From Acanthopleura granulata (Eukaryota; Mollusca; Polyplacophora; Chitonida; Chitonidae): DNA of 64,000 nt. Both the position numbers and the translations under genes were made by a program. The notes under the pieces are model-generated. The model ran no database searches. It had not been told where the DNA came from and worked only from the letters and a program-made list of their open reading frames with translations. Shown one piece after another: positions 13,901-27,759 of the stretch (positions are counted from its first letter, which is position 1; each line of letters opens with the position of its first letter). The stretch is from positions 9,834,889 through 9,898,888 of the forward strand of contig JABBOT010000004.1 of NCBI GenBank assembly GCA_016165875.1, in the 5' to 3' direction.

Positions 13901-16900
13901 TAGATAGTAAATTGCTGTATTTAAAAGTATAAAACTAGCAGGCACAACTTTATCATTGTACTGGATAGTTTGAGAGGATTATTGTTACGTTGAGATTGAT
14001 CTTGGTCGGCACCAGTTTTTCTTCACAGCAGCTAAGTTGTCTCAAACCTAGAATCTGTATGTATACATCTCAGTTGATTCTTCACTGTAACGTTATGAAC
14101 TTTTACCGTATGTTTATTTTGACAGCTCATTCCCAGTCCCGTCCCACTCATATTGAAGGCCTCAAATATGAGTTAAACCTTTACAGCGAGCAATTTTTTT
14201 TAGAACTGGACGTTCACTAGGTTTAGCACACACGTCAGGTTACAGTTACTCCTAGGATCAAGGTATCTGCAGCCATTGTAACATAAGGATACACATGCAA
14301 CAGTATTGGGAGAGACAGTTGTATTGAAATCCTAAACCACATGAATCGACCGACGCTGTTTTTTTTTTAATCTAGGCGTTGAAACATTTGTATCAGCCAA
14401 TACAAGACAGTCGTTAACCATTGTGGATTTTCCAGGTGAATGATTATATGGTACAGCATAGGTAAGCACCTAATAAAGCCACACTGAGTGCGTAGAAATA
14501 TTAAACGATCTCTACATAATCACCTAACCAACAGCCACTACCTAACACCAATACGGAAAGTTTCGATCATGTAGCTGACTTTAACCCTTACCGAAGTGGA
14601 TCGACTTCTACATAGGTGTTTTTATCTGTGGGTGTCTTTTTTCAGAAGCGAATGTTTAAATATTTTTCAGAATCTTTTTTTGAAGGTAAGCATGGTTTGA
14701 AGCTCAATTTCATTGGAGAAATGGGGACTGGTTTATAGAAGACGCCTTGCGAGAACTGCTTTGATGATTGACAATGTAGAACAAAACTCTTCATGAGCGC
14801 AGGAGAAAACTGTTTGTTGACGAAGGGCTTGCAAAGTGACATGAAGGGCAAGGGATCAATGGGGGTAATCTGTGTGGGTAAGTCTTGTTTAGCCAGGGAC
14901 AACACCTTGCCTGGACAGACAGCTGCTCTGTTACCAGTCTGTCCAAACTGAGTAGCTCTATGCCGTCTATATGCCATCAAGCAAGCTGTCCTGTATTACC
15001 ACATTTACCATTGATTTTATCTTATGCCAACACCGGCTTGGAAAGAAGTGCCAAGAATGTCTGCCCAAAAGACTACTAATAATGAAAAGTTCCCACCCAT
15101 AGTCCAAAGCATGTAATTAATATTGACCAAAACATTCACAGCTTTGGAAAAATTACTCACAGTTATTGCCCAAGGATATAAAACTCTCTTTGAGATTTAT
15201 AGATTTAATACTCGACAGAATTCTGCATTTCTCGCCACACTTCCCGCGTGTTAATTCGACATTAGCAAGTGGCAGGCAGCTTACGCGTAAATCCCAGGCC
15301 CCTGGGCAGAGGCATATATGTGATATGTTTGTGTAAATCATTTGATATTGAGATATGTCAGGATTTATGTCACGTTCATAATTGATATTGCTTCGCCAAA
15401 TAATGCAAAACATATTTGATTTCACCAGTTTGAAGTTTGTTATGCTACTTTAAGAAGTTTTTCTTCCACTCGACCAAGAAGCACCTGTTCTTGGAAACTC
15501 ACATGCAAAAGGCAATCTCTATGTTATCGTTGTATTTGTGGCGGATTGTCCGTTATTTTTATATCTGACACATGCAACAAGCGTAAGAACGATAAGACAC
15601 TATCAAGCTCTCTCCTACATGTATTTACATGGGTCTATAGTCGCATGAAGCTACGTTCAAAAAGAGTGATTTGTGTTATCGGTTCGCCGATGAAAAGAGG
15701 GAAGTATCTATTTCATGCCATTTGCTCTTTTCTCACTAAAATCGACTGACAATTCACTCATTGCAAATTTGCTTATATGCCGAATTTGATAAAACGCATC
15801 GAGTAAACGGACCCGTTAACTACGGACGTACATTTGATTAGGACGGTGTGGGAAAATGAATGAATTTGAAACACTAAGTTAATTTTAATTGCAAGGCCCC
15901 AGAGACATAACAGTTATACCAATATTTGCCAAGTGGCGCCGTTTTAGGCTTTGTCACACATCTTACATGATTCTGTGTGAAAGACGTGAAGGCTCATGAA
16001 TATTCATTATCGGAATACTAATCCAGCAACAGCTTATGTTCATAAATTCTCTTTTGAAGGTGAATGCTAGGCTGTATACACAAGTCAGGAAGAATGTTAT
16101 GCGCACTTCTCAGATTTTCAGCAAAAATTAGGTATGCACGAGACAGTTGTAGTGCAGATTATAAGCACAGTTTACATTTACACTTATTTACAGTTATTTA
16201 AGTGAATCGTTTGTTTTTACATGTGGCAGGCAGTTTGGTGGAAGGCTAACCTACTTATCACATAAAATAATAATGAATCACATTTACATAAACATCGTCT
16301 AATACAAATTTCGGCCATTAAACTTAAACGGTGTTGCAGTGGAGTAGGTCACAGTAATAAGCATCAAACACAATCAGGTTCGTCTTGCAACAAAAAAGAC
16401 AGCCGAATCATATCCATGGTATAAACCCACATGGTTGAAATGTATGTTTTCAGTGCTGTAAAGCTTATGACACACGAACCCGCTTTTGGGCATTGGCTTT
16501 GGTCTTTTTCGGCCTGCAGATAGAATCATTTGCAGTTTGGTCCCATAATCACGTTGATGAATGCTTTGTAATGTATATATGAATGGCATTATTATTCTCC
16601 ATGCCGCTTGAAAACGGGGAGCAACACTACAAAGGGAAGAGATGCGTATGGAAATGTAGATCTTCCTGGTTTTCCAGTAGGTGCAATATGTACACAGTGG
16701 GCACACGAGCTAAACTGATGTGAGTGAACGACTGCTCTCTGACGTTGACGATTTGATCTCCGTTTTCTAGATATTACATGTGGGGTGTGAAATATTCATG
16801 GAGTCGGTGTGCCAGCCTGGAGCCTAGGCTTGAAATCTCATTATGGATTTGCCGGGTGTTCATATGTCGCCTCATTACACAGTCCACACCGGCCTTCTAC

Positions 16901-19900
16901 CTACGTCAATACTTAGGCTGCTGCTGAATTATTTATGTCCTGTTGTATCATTCACAGTTCCTTTTCTTACCAAATATTCAAAATGCGCTCCCTCGGTTCT
17001 CCCGTGTTTGATCTACTGATCATCTGAATCACTAATCATCGCAAGATTTTTATCAGTTGTCTACAGCATATCCGAAAGTGCATGTGCTGGATTCAGCGGG
17101 ACATGCAACTTCAACGCCCACAAATGTCAGACCATTCATCAGATGCCTCATGGTCACAGTTGTCTGACATTTCCTGTACTCCTCTATCCGGTGCACTTGT
17201 TACCTTTATATTACACGATACGTCTAGGTCTACTCTTTATTCAAGCCTCAATGAAACCACTACGCACGTACCTCTCAGCCACAGGTATCCTTCAGCAAAA
17301 TAACAAAAATTGTTTAAAAAAATTCAAAGACAGAAACTCCCAATAAAGCCAGGGACTGTCATTCATTTGGTTTTTGAAAGACAACATCCCTTCAAAAACA
17401 CAAGATTTACCCAAAGGAACCCAGAAACCAATCTGTTGAGGGATATTTTTTTCGCTATATTAGAATTTGATTAATACCAAAATTTCGAAACTGTTCAGTT
17501 AGAAAACCTTTTTTTCTTTTATCTTTATCGGTTTAATGCTCTTCTTTGCAAAAACTGGGAATAGTCTTTCCAGCGTAATCGAGGCTATGGGAAATTCCGT
17601 CCAGGAATAGAGTCCAGGACAGAACAGCTGCTGCCCAAGAAACATTTGACGTAGCTGTGAGTTGGTGACAGATGGTCTTGTAGAAACGTAATCTTAAACT
17701 GTCGTATTTGGCAGTATACATAGGATATACCCTTAGGCAAAGCATACAGGTGTTTATCATCGCCGTTTTTTTCATCACATTTGACTCCCGTATTTTTGTA
17801 CTAGATGCTGTTGCTCACTTCACTAAATGAAAGCTGTTAAATAACTGTCAAACTGCCTAAGAAGCAAATACGTATGCTAAGTTTGTTAAACGTGATGAGG
17901 ATTGCCTGCATTTCGATGAAATTTACGATCTTTGGTTTTATAAAACTCAGAAATGATTTGTCAGCTAAGCATTCCATGGCCAAAGTGCCCATGCCATTAT
18001 TTTGTTTACAGAATGAAGTCTTCTTAACGAGTAAACCAAATATAAACCGAGAAGGAGTGAGTTGACGAAACGTGGTTCATCTGTAATCATAATAATTTAC
18101 ACCATTTGAATTAATACGTCTATGCTGGGTTTCCAAGCAACTGTCAGCGAAAGGACAATCTATTTATGTGCTATGACGCCACAGGTATTCCAGCTGAGGG
18201 GAATTCTAGACACCTATTATCGTGTAGGCATTGTGGTTCGTGATGATGTGCCTGGGACCAGCTTAGCTCTGTCTCTAGGAGGAGCGTTGAAGACCTGTTG
18301 ACGACACAATGGCTCCTATGCTGTTTGTATAGGAGTTACCATGGAGACCTGTTCTGGGGTACATGCAATGGAGAGTATACTAAACATAATCCATAGACAC
18401 CTATCGTGAAGTGATGTTTGTTTTATGTGTAACTGTCGCACTTGTTTACTCATTTTCAAGCATTCATACGCATACGCATAATGCAGCATTGTAACAAAAC
18501 ATTGATTTAAGCACTCGAAGTATGCGGGTCTTTGCTGGGGGACACAATATTGGAAAACATTTAGGTCCTACTTGTCTTTTGGAACGCCGGAGAGGTCGGC
18601 TGGAAGTAATACCATATACATGTATAGGTGCAAATGAATGACGTCATTTCACAGCTGAACTCTAATCACACAATGATGGTGTCTGTAGTAATATTACTCA
18701 GATTTTCTGATGTATGAAGGAAACGTTTTCATCGGGTGTGGGGAGGGGAGGAGGGGGGCGTAGTTTTGTCCAGTATATGCCCTAAGAGTTATCCTAGCCA
18801 TGTCCATCGCTGGAATCCAGACGCCCTAACCTTTCGCTACACCTTGGTAATTAGCAAACTGCCACTACAGTATGCTGGTTTCTAAAAATACGTGCTTTAA
18901 GCAGAGCATTTTGTGGCGACATGGGTTAAGCAGGGTCCTCAATGATCTGGGAGAACAGCCACCAGATGTTACCCAACTCACTCGTTGGTAATAGGCATGA
19001 TTAACTCGCCCTCACCATGGTTTGTTTCATCAAGGTAAGGCGTGACCATGGAATTCATTGCTTGTAGTCATCACACTTCACAAACAAGGCTTGCAAAATA
19101 AATGTTACACATTGATTTTAAGAAAGCTAACGATTTCTGCTTGGTAATATTGCCCGGCCCCTGGCTAGAACTAGAGCACAGGGGGCACACTGTTTAGTTT
19201 TCATGCTGAGAATCGGGTATCAGAAACAATAGAGACGTTTTATTTTTTTGCGAAGTCAGTACTCGCGTGTCTTTACCAAAAGCCATGTACGCCTTGAGAC
19301 AACACTGCGTTGATGATAACCAACAGTTCATGCCGAGGGATAACGGTATCCTCTAAAGAGTGCATCTGGCAGGCGCTCGATGGGTAAGAGAACCGGCATA
19401 GTCTTTCTACTATTTACCACAGCCCAAGTGTTAAAAGACAAACAACCCCTTTTACAGAGCTGTGTATAAGGATGGACAGCCCGAGGTGGGAAGGTCAGAA
19501 GATGTTCACAGAAGGCAGAAGTCTGTAACAATTTACCTTACTCTGTTTAACCTTTCCTTTGTGGTGTGAGAAACCTTGTTGTCTCTACCTCACTTGAGAA
19601 AGTGCTGCACCCCGTCTGCTTGCTAAGTGTTACAAGTAAAAGAACGGAAGAGGTGTGGATAGTTTCTTAGATCTGTAAACATCTTTTTCTTATTTATGGC
19701 GCTGTTTCCTTTGCCACAAGATCTTTGATGAATTTGTTTGGAACTGAAAATACTATCTACGATCAGTGTAAATATCCTTCTTCAGGTCAAAGCTGCTGGC
19801 GGCACATATTTGTCTATGGACCTTTATGACTTTATGCAATAAACATTTCCATTGGTATTGTTTGTCTCTTCCCGTTTCAAGAAGTGGTTGTTTTCTATTT

Positions 19901-20470
19901 TTGGTAAAAGGAACATTTAAAGAGTTATTTTAGTGTCAAAACATCTGTGTCTTAAAGGCAAGGTGAAGTAATAAAGATTGAGATAGCCTGAATTGCTTTC
20001 CTAAATTGTAAAAATGTTGCAGTGTATTAATATCGATATTGTATGTTTCTTCGAAGAAATGCGGAAACAAATTGTTTCTGTTCTTTGAAATTTGCCTTGT
20101 GTGACGTCACGCGTGAATACATGGCGCCACCAGTCACTGAGGTGTATCCACAAATGACGCTGTCCTTTCAAACCCGCTTGGCGTCATCCGAGCATAAATA
20201 CCTTACTCTACGTCATATCTGCCACATTCGAATCGTATAAGGAATATTATCAGGTCACACTGGGAAAATTTTATGGACACAGCTGAAGATTTTGTTTTGT
20301 TAGGAACGTTCATTTATATTTGCTAAATTCATCGAAAATCCTTTTGAATCATGGTTTGTTCCGTAGGATTTGTTCCATTTAATTTTAATATTTCCAGACA
20401 GTTCCTGAAGTGGCGTTTAAAATAAAATAACCCTTTTAATCTACTCACGCCAAATCATATAGCTTATAGG
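10907..20470. other. Non-coding stretch; CpG density rises near 12.3 kb
   Basis: I see no recognisable exon. The longest frame, 112 residues on the minus strand at 14642-14980, has no family resemblance that I can name. CpG is rare up to about 12.3 kb and common after it. A short imperfect duplication (ttgatctttgatgc / atgatctttggtgc) lies near 13177-13244. If the Kv4 transcript extends this far, this is intron 1. Confidence 0.5.
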
Positions 20471-20580
20471 GACCAGGCCCCCTGTTCTACAAAGTAGGCA
20501 TAAATTAAGTTGATTGTAACTACCATGACAACCCATGTTAAAGAGATAGGTAGCCAATTGCTGTGTGGAACAGGGTCTAC
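20471..20580. mobile_element. MITE-like element with imperfect terminal inverted repeats
   Basis: The left end ccctgttctacaaag (20480-20494) and the reverse complement of the right end, ccctgttccacacag, match at 13 of 15 bases, and the total length is about 110 bases. Short palindromic elements with ends of the type ccctgtttcacaaag are familiar from several marine invertebrate genomes. It has no coding capacity. Any flanking duplication is too short or decayed to call. Confidence 0.55.
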
Positions 20581-23500
20581 GTCTGTTTTCGAGATGAAAT
20601 CCGTAAAGCATTAAAGTTGCAAAATTTCGTTGAAAAATATTTATCATCTAATATCTGCAACAAAGCGGGAATTGAATATGATAGATTTTGAAACGTTGAA
20701 AGTGAAGGCCTTAATTTTACATGACAGATGGTCACATTGACAGTGAACTTCTACGTGAACGTTACTTAAATATAACTTAATGCATGGCAATCCTGGTTAC
20801 CCGCGCAAGATGTATATACAAATTGAGATTTCCGATTACTGGGGTTTTAAATGAAAATGCCAGACGGGATATGCTTCGTTGATTTAAAAATACAAAATTA
20901 CAGGCTATTTATGCATGCCCTATGGTACAAGTATTTGTTCATTTTTTTATTGTTTCAAACACCAAAAGCTCAAGATTGCTTATTCTGACAAAATCTGTTA
21001 GTATTTGTTGCATGTTCTTCGTTAGGCATTGAACTGTTTTTGCAAATGGGTATTTTCGGTAAAAATATTTCATATTTGGCATGTGCTTTGTGCGGGTTAA
21101 GGAAACTTGGTAAAGTTTCCGAATCGATTTGGGCGCATTATTCAAACGATTAGGCATAAGACAGACCTCTTGAACGGTATCTTGGCATTGATGGGGTTCC
21201 TTATATAAAATGTATTTTTCCTCTTTGTTCGCTCATCTAATTTGATAATTTATTCACCTAAGAAGGACGTGATATCCTGGTAGAAGGAACTGCCTGTTGA
21301 GTATAAGCCTGAAATCTAGCACAAAACCGTGGCTTCTATGGAGTGGTATTGCGGGGTTTACGAATGGGGTGCTCTATATACGAGATCAGTTCATCCCCAT
21401 GATACTTTCGCGTAAGGTCTCAAGCTGTAATTTGCCAATCACGCGGAATTAATTTTGCCATGGGGAAAAAAAAACCTTAAATAATCGACAAAGAAGAATG
21501 ATGGTGTAGTCGTGCTTGGCTGTGGATGGGGAAAAAAAACTCAATTCAACTGGAAGTCAATCCAGTTAGTTAATATTGGAATCTCCTGCAAGTTTGGCTT
21601 AAGTCAGATAAAGGGAGGGCTGTTAAATCACTATCAATCATTACCTTCCGTCACGTCGAGAGCCCCATAGCCCCTCGGCCATGGACAGCGTGGTATATCT
21701 CGGGCTAGCGCCCATACAGGAAGGGATGCGTATTTTATCCCAGAACAAATCTAACACCAAAAGGCCTGGTAATTGCATCAGAACTGAAGGAATATCTCCC
21801 GTTAAACAGAGATCGATATAGAATCAATAATCGGCCTGTCCTTCGTGAATGTAGTCACCTCGTAGCAGGTGTTATCATGCAGAAGCTGTGTAGGTCAAGG
21901 AAGGCAGGGTTGTGGTTAGGGTGAAGGAAGAAGGCAACAGTGGTCGGCATTCTGGGTCGAAGCTGGAATCGTCAAAAAACTAGCGTTTCTCGCTCAAGTA
22001 AAGAGCACGTATTCCGAGTAGTGTTATTACGCTTTTTGCATCAACCACTTTTGTTTGCTGATGCTGAGTAGGTGGTTTGCAGGGGTTTGTCTTGTGGGAG
22101 TAACTTGATGGGTTGCACACAAGGTTACATTTGGAAGCAGGGAGAGCTTAGCTTTCATAGGCAGCAGCCCTTAGCCTTGCACGGGGAGAAGATTGCCCCT
22201 ATTGTCAGGGGGCTGTTAGAGCTGAATAGGCTGTGCACAGCCAGTTTGTTTATCAGAGATCCAAGCTTACTAGATCAACAGCTTCACACAACAAAGTAAT
22301 AAACACAATCCGCTGCTAGGCTTTGTTTGCCGCTTACTTGCTATGAAATGTACAGAAAGGCCCTTGGCAAGCCGATTAGCTGATTTATCTAGTATTTGAC
22401 AGCTTCGTTATGTCGTCAAGTTCCTCTCTAGCGGCCGTAGTCTTTTGGAGTGCCCATCCATACAAGGGGGATGCTTTCAGAGATATATTTCCGATGTGAT
22501 GTTGTTGAAATTTGTTTCATTTTGTTGTTGAACACTCCAGGGTCGTTCATGAATACAACCCTATAACTTATTTCCTAGCCTTTACACTTGTCGCTATTGA
22601 TTGGACTCGACAATAGATCCACTCTCTTTGCTGCATATTTCACGATAACGAAGTATTGATTATACGAGAGGCCAAGCTAGACGCGTTTACACAGAGCTAA
22701 ATACAACGGGAGAAAGTGCTGATCTGACATGCAGGCAGGTAGCATCGCGGTACTTTGTATATTCTGTCTGTTGTTTATTTAGGGATGTAACAGCCTGGCC
22801 CAATGCGACCGGTGATTCCTAGCGTGTAACTAGGCGGCGTTGAGACACGGCCAATATCCTTAAGTCGTACGAACGCCTGGGGGAGAACCTTATGGTTATA
22901 AACTCGCACCCTACGGGATAACTACCATCTTCTTGATTTCAGTTTTATCCTTGTGCAAGGATTTCATTGAATGCAGAGTTCAGATACAAAGTCGACTGGG
23001 CACCACGTGGATTACCAGCGTATAGATCTTCAAATATAGTTTAGCTTCTACAATAAGAGTTGCAATCCCCACATCATACCTAAACTATATCAGGTTAAAT
23101 CACATAAGTTTCTATATCCCTCGCATGTCCTTATATCACAGCATGTGGTAGTAGTAATAAGAATGCACACATTTGTACCATGCATATATCCTTCCAGTGA
23201 TAAATGAAAATCGGGAGCATGCGACCAGTGTGTTCACCTCGTGGAGAACGTGTCCTCGTGCAGGAAGATTGAAAACGTTTTCCAAAAAATACTTGTGTTT
23301 GCGGTTATTTCTCGTCCTGACTTTTTCTTTGCTTTGTCAACTGTACAGAGAAGGAACGAGCAAGTTTTTATGACGATATTCTATCATGACTTGTGGGAAA
23401 GACCACTGATCTCTCTTGGGCGCCATCTTGCTCCATCAGGTTGGATGGCAGCCGACCACAAAATATCTTTTGTACACGTTCGTTTGTATATAGTATCAGA

Positions 23501-26500
23501 GAATCTGATTGTGCTGACCTTCAGTCGCTGCAACATAACCTAGCTAAACTCGCCGTAGCAACACTTTCAACATGTCCATGAATCTAAATGTGTCTATCTG
23601 TCTGGCATAGTACCAGATCACTAGGGGTGCCAAGAGCATACTGTGATCTCTGCCCTACTTTTAAGGTGAAATAAACAACTGGGGATGCACTCTGCAACAC
23701 CCTGCAGCAGGTGAGGTAAACAGTTTTCACACCTTGTGAGCTTATCCTAAAGACTGCGCAATATAAAGAATTAGCAATGCTATTACTGTTTACAGCATGT
23801 CTTTGGGGGTGAGGGAGTTCTGAGAGAGGTGGTGGAGAAACTCTACGAAACCAGTACTGTCGATGTTGTGCTTATGTAGCGCTAGTGAAGCAGCATCAGT
23901 GAGAATTTTATGGTATAGATTGATATCTGCGATTTCTTTGGCTTCTCTCAATATGACTATCCTTTTTTGTGGATTTGTCCAATACTGTCATGAGTAAGAA
24001 GATTCATCTCACGCAGGTTTAATTCACAATGTGAGAAAATCCAGAAACTATCCACTTCTAAGCATATGGAGTTGGTTACAATAAACTATGATGGAGCCAT
24101 CACGATTTTCACCCCCATTCTCAACATTATTCACACGTCGTTTAAGGGGCACCATTAATCTGTACTTATTTGACATATATAGGATCTGTTATGCTAATTT
24201 AGGGGTCGTAAAGGTAACTGTTTGGCCCATTGCGTTTTGTATGCGTCACTTTGTAGATAAATCATATCTTTTGAACTACATGCACAATATATGTCACTGT
24301 TGCCTGTGTAAGACTCATAACATCCGCAGGCAAAGTGAATCGCAATAAATCTATGCGCAGCCTGTTGTCTGGAACCAACTCACAACTCCTGGTTCATTTT
24401 CAAATGACATGTCTTCTTGATAACTGAAGTCGTGCCAGAATGAGATTCATTATGTTCTACTCTTGAAGACATGCTAGGATGTATAGATACAGAATATAGG
24501 CAACACTACCAAACCTTTCTACCTATAATATTACGGAACTAAAAAGAGGTATGGAGATCAGTGATCACGTTTGATGGAAACATAATTTATACTCAGCAAT
24601 AGTTGTTATATTTATTATCGCAAAACTCTCAGGTAGAAGAATTCGTGTTGTGCCAGAAATGATAAACACCAAGGTGTAGAAAAGCAGGATATATGGCACG
24701 GGTATAGCAGTTTACCATGCTCTTGGGTGTGCAACCCATGTCAAAACTAATGGCAATTAAGACCGCAATCTGCAAGAGCCGAACACATGGGGCCGCTTAA
24801 CTTTCCGGCGTGGCTCTGAACAACCAATATCTTATTAGAGTCGTCGTCATGACTGAAAACACTTTGAAGGCATTTGGCAGACCTCAATACTTTCCAGCCG
24901 GGAAGAATTAAGGGCCCGACGAAGGCTTATTGTTAAGGCAAACGAGTGGATGGATAAGAAAAGAACATGGCCTCACTTTCGGTATGCGTGAGATTGATTG
25001 GTTATTCTCCAGTTCAATGACTGTCTAAAGGAACGGGGATAACGCCAGATATATTTACATCAATAGTCTACACCTGCTGTAGGCCTCGCAAAGCCCGAGA
25101 CCGACACATTTTCTTCTACTAACTTCTTCATCATAACACAGCAATAAATATAACGATTCCGATTACGTGTGGCAGACAGGTCTGACAACGAGAACTGAGT
25201 GGGCACACTACTGTCTGCAGCTAGCAAACAGGCCACACTAATTTTGTTAGATAAAAGAAAGACTTCCACGTTTTGGGCAAGCGTTTTATAAGTCTCTGAA
25301 GAGCATTTTCCCCCAACCCCATCTACCATTGAAACATACAGGCGTCTACGTGTGTTCTAATCACGGCGTCAAATCCCTGACTGCGTGCCCTATCAAATAT
25401 AGTGCAGAGGCCTTCAGCCATTCAGCCTTCAGCCATTACACAATCATTAGCAGGCGACATTAACTCTGTGTTAATTCGATCTCAAAGGTTTGCAGTATAC
25501 TTTACCAATGAAACTTAAAGATAGTATTTGGAGAAATTGGGTCTTCCACTCTGGATAGAAATGCATAATTTGAACAGCCTCCGATGCCTTTGCAAATGCA
25601 AGGTTATCTCTGATCCACATAGTAGTATACTCCATAGTGTGTGAGAATAATAGACACATAGGTTTGATGAACAAATTTGAAATCAAAGCCCGATAGTTGT
25701 ATTTGCAGATTTTTAGATTCCAGAATCTATTAACCACCAATCTGGTGAAAATGTGTTCCCCATCATATCTGTTAAATAAGACATAACAGGATGTCACAGA
25801 GCTTAATCCTGGATGGAAATTATCCTAGTTGGATTTCTGCTGTTCCATAGCCCAGTGAAATCCGAGTGGCGCGAGGATCAGGGAAGGCCTGCTATTAGTA
25901 TCGATTGTTAAGTGGAAAACATTCTGTTGCCATGCCGCAAAATGAGGTCGGCCATTCTGTATTAAATTTCGTCTGATCTTCTTCCTGATTTAGCCGTCGC
26001 CTCCTCTAGGTTTATGATGCTGGCCAAAGGTTCACTGATGATGTATGCAGGCGCTGCTCCGAAGCCCTCCTAATCCGCAGACTATGCTACATCACAAACA
26101 GCATTAATTGATCTAGAGGCAGACCTTTGTGAGGCCATCGTGACTACAAGAGATAACCGCCTGCCGTCATCCACACGCATAGAAGCAAATTCTGAGACAC
26201 CAGAATGTTTTCCAACGTTTTACTATTATTATTATTATTAGTGGAGGTAGTAGTAGCACTAGTATTAGCAGCAGTGTATTGTACTGATTTATTAGCATGC
26301 AGTGTATTATTGCTGAACAGAGCAAATCACCCCGAAGTGCTGTCTGTGTTTGAAGTGTCGAGATACTTACATGTAGCCAGTACAGCGACGGAAAGCAAAT
26401 TTTGACTTGAACCATTTGTAGTTGGAAGTAATTATAAGTACATTCATGTAGACCTAAACGCGATTATGCTGAGGAGAGATAACACGCAACATGAACACGA

Positions 26501-27753
26501 ATGGGACGATAGTGCAAGCATGAGACACAAAAAGGAACGTTTCAACCCGTCTGTTGTGATGTAATATCTTCAACGACTTTTTTTTTCATTGTAGTGTGTT
26601 GTCTTTTACAATTCCGGCGATCGAATATCCAGTATGCGCTGTGTGGGTATATCGCTGGTTTGTAAATGTTTCCAAATTTGAAGAGTCGTAAAAAACTAGG
26701 CCGCCACGCGCTAAATCCCTCGGACACAAAGCCATAAATACACCTGAAGTTGTAGTTGCAGTGTGACCAGATGGCTTAACTCGGTCGGCGTTATTTATGG
26801 ATCCTATTTAGTGTTATACTATGTCCCAGGCTCTATTCCCATCTGCCAACCGACTATTCCTGGTTGCGTGTTTTTACGAGACTTCGTCTCCACATTACTT
26901 CGATCAAATTTCCAAAGCAAACTCATACATATTTAATTTTTTTTTTTGATAATTCGTTTTCCGGTGGATTTGATGCTACCTTTAATTCCATATGATAAAA
27001 ATTCGCCCAGCTGACAAGGCTTTGAGACAATATATTACTTCTCTTTCCCAGCAGATAGTATGAATAAATTAAGCAAATCGACATTTATCGATCAGACGAT
27101 GTTCAAGTTGGCTTGGGTTGCTGATGAATTCAACATGGGCCTAATCGGGGCTGTAGGTTGCCTACAAGACGGCACTGTGTGGCCAGGTAATTCTTGTATT
27201 ACGATTCTGCATATGTTCAGCAGTACCAAAAACACGAGGCTGCTGTCCACAGGATCTCGATCACTGCTAACCTATCGACCATGTGTAAACCTTATAGAAG
27301 TCTGAAGTATCGGGTACCCGACCATGCCTTGCCTGTCGAGAGATTACCAGCTAGCAGTTATGTGCAGCAAGTCGGCTCAACAGCAAACGTATATGTATAT
27401 CACTAGCCAGGGGTCTGTACAGAGTTGTGGGATAGCTTATATTTCGTATGCAGTGGTGAGTGCTGTGAGAAAATAGCAGCATCGTACTATATGTACATGT
27501 AGTAATGAAGCTAATGATGACGAATGTATGGTTTGGAGTGAAGCTAGACCGCTGAGGACTGTAAGCCTTGTGAACTGTCACCCAATATTTAGGACCATTA
27601 ACACGACGTTCAGATACTAATGACTGCACGACCCAAACTCCCGTTTTCACGCCATCTGAAAACAATATAACCTATAGAAATAGATACATTATGAAGTTCA
27701 ATCAGGGCTCACAATAATGCAATAAAACGCACCGCAAGTACGAAGACTAATTT
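20581..27753. other. KCND-like (Shal/Kv4): Non-coding, presumed Kv4 intron 1
   Basis: This lies directly downstream of the Kv4 exon 1 donor, so it is intron unless exon 2 sits in it unseen. I looked on the minus strand for the expected continuation (YGDMVPKT, then the S6 motif with VIALPVPVIVSNF) and did not recognise it here or further left. Apart from a short ATT repeat I see nothing distinctive. Confidence 0.65.
26221..26240. repeat. (ATT)n microsatellite
   Basis: About six ATT units in a row, followed by a looser trinucleotide-like stretch (gtagtagtagcac). Confidence 0.85.
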
Positions 27754-27759
27754 ACTTAC
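27754..27759 (-). other. Splice donor of Kv4 exon 1 (GTAAGT)
   Basis: On the minus strand the reading is ctc gg|gtaagtaaatt. A consensus GTAAGT donor follows the first two bases of the Gly369 codon, so the intron is phase 2 and splits the G of the TTLGYGD filter. Reading through would hit TAA at once (27758-27756), which confirms that the exon ends here. From memory, vertebrate KCND genes have an intron at about the same place, so this looks like an ancient intron position. Confidence 0.93.

Noticed and set aside
14642..14980. 112-residue minus-strand frame as a gene
   Set aside because: No recognisable domain, no splice context and overlap with an opposing frame; length is within chance for the window.
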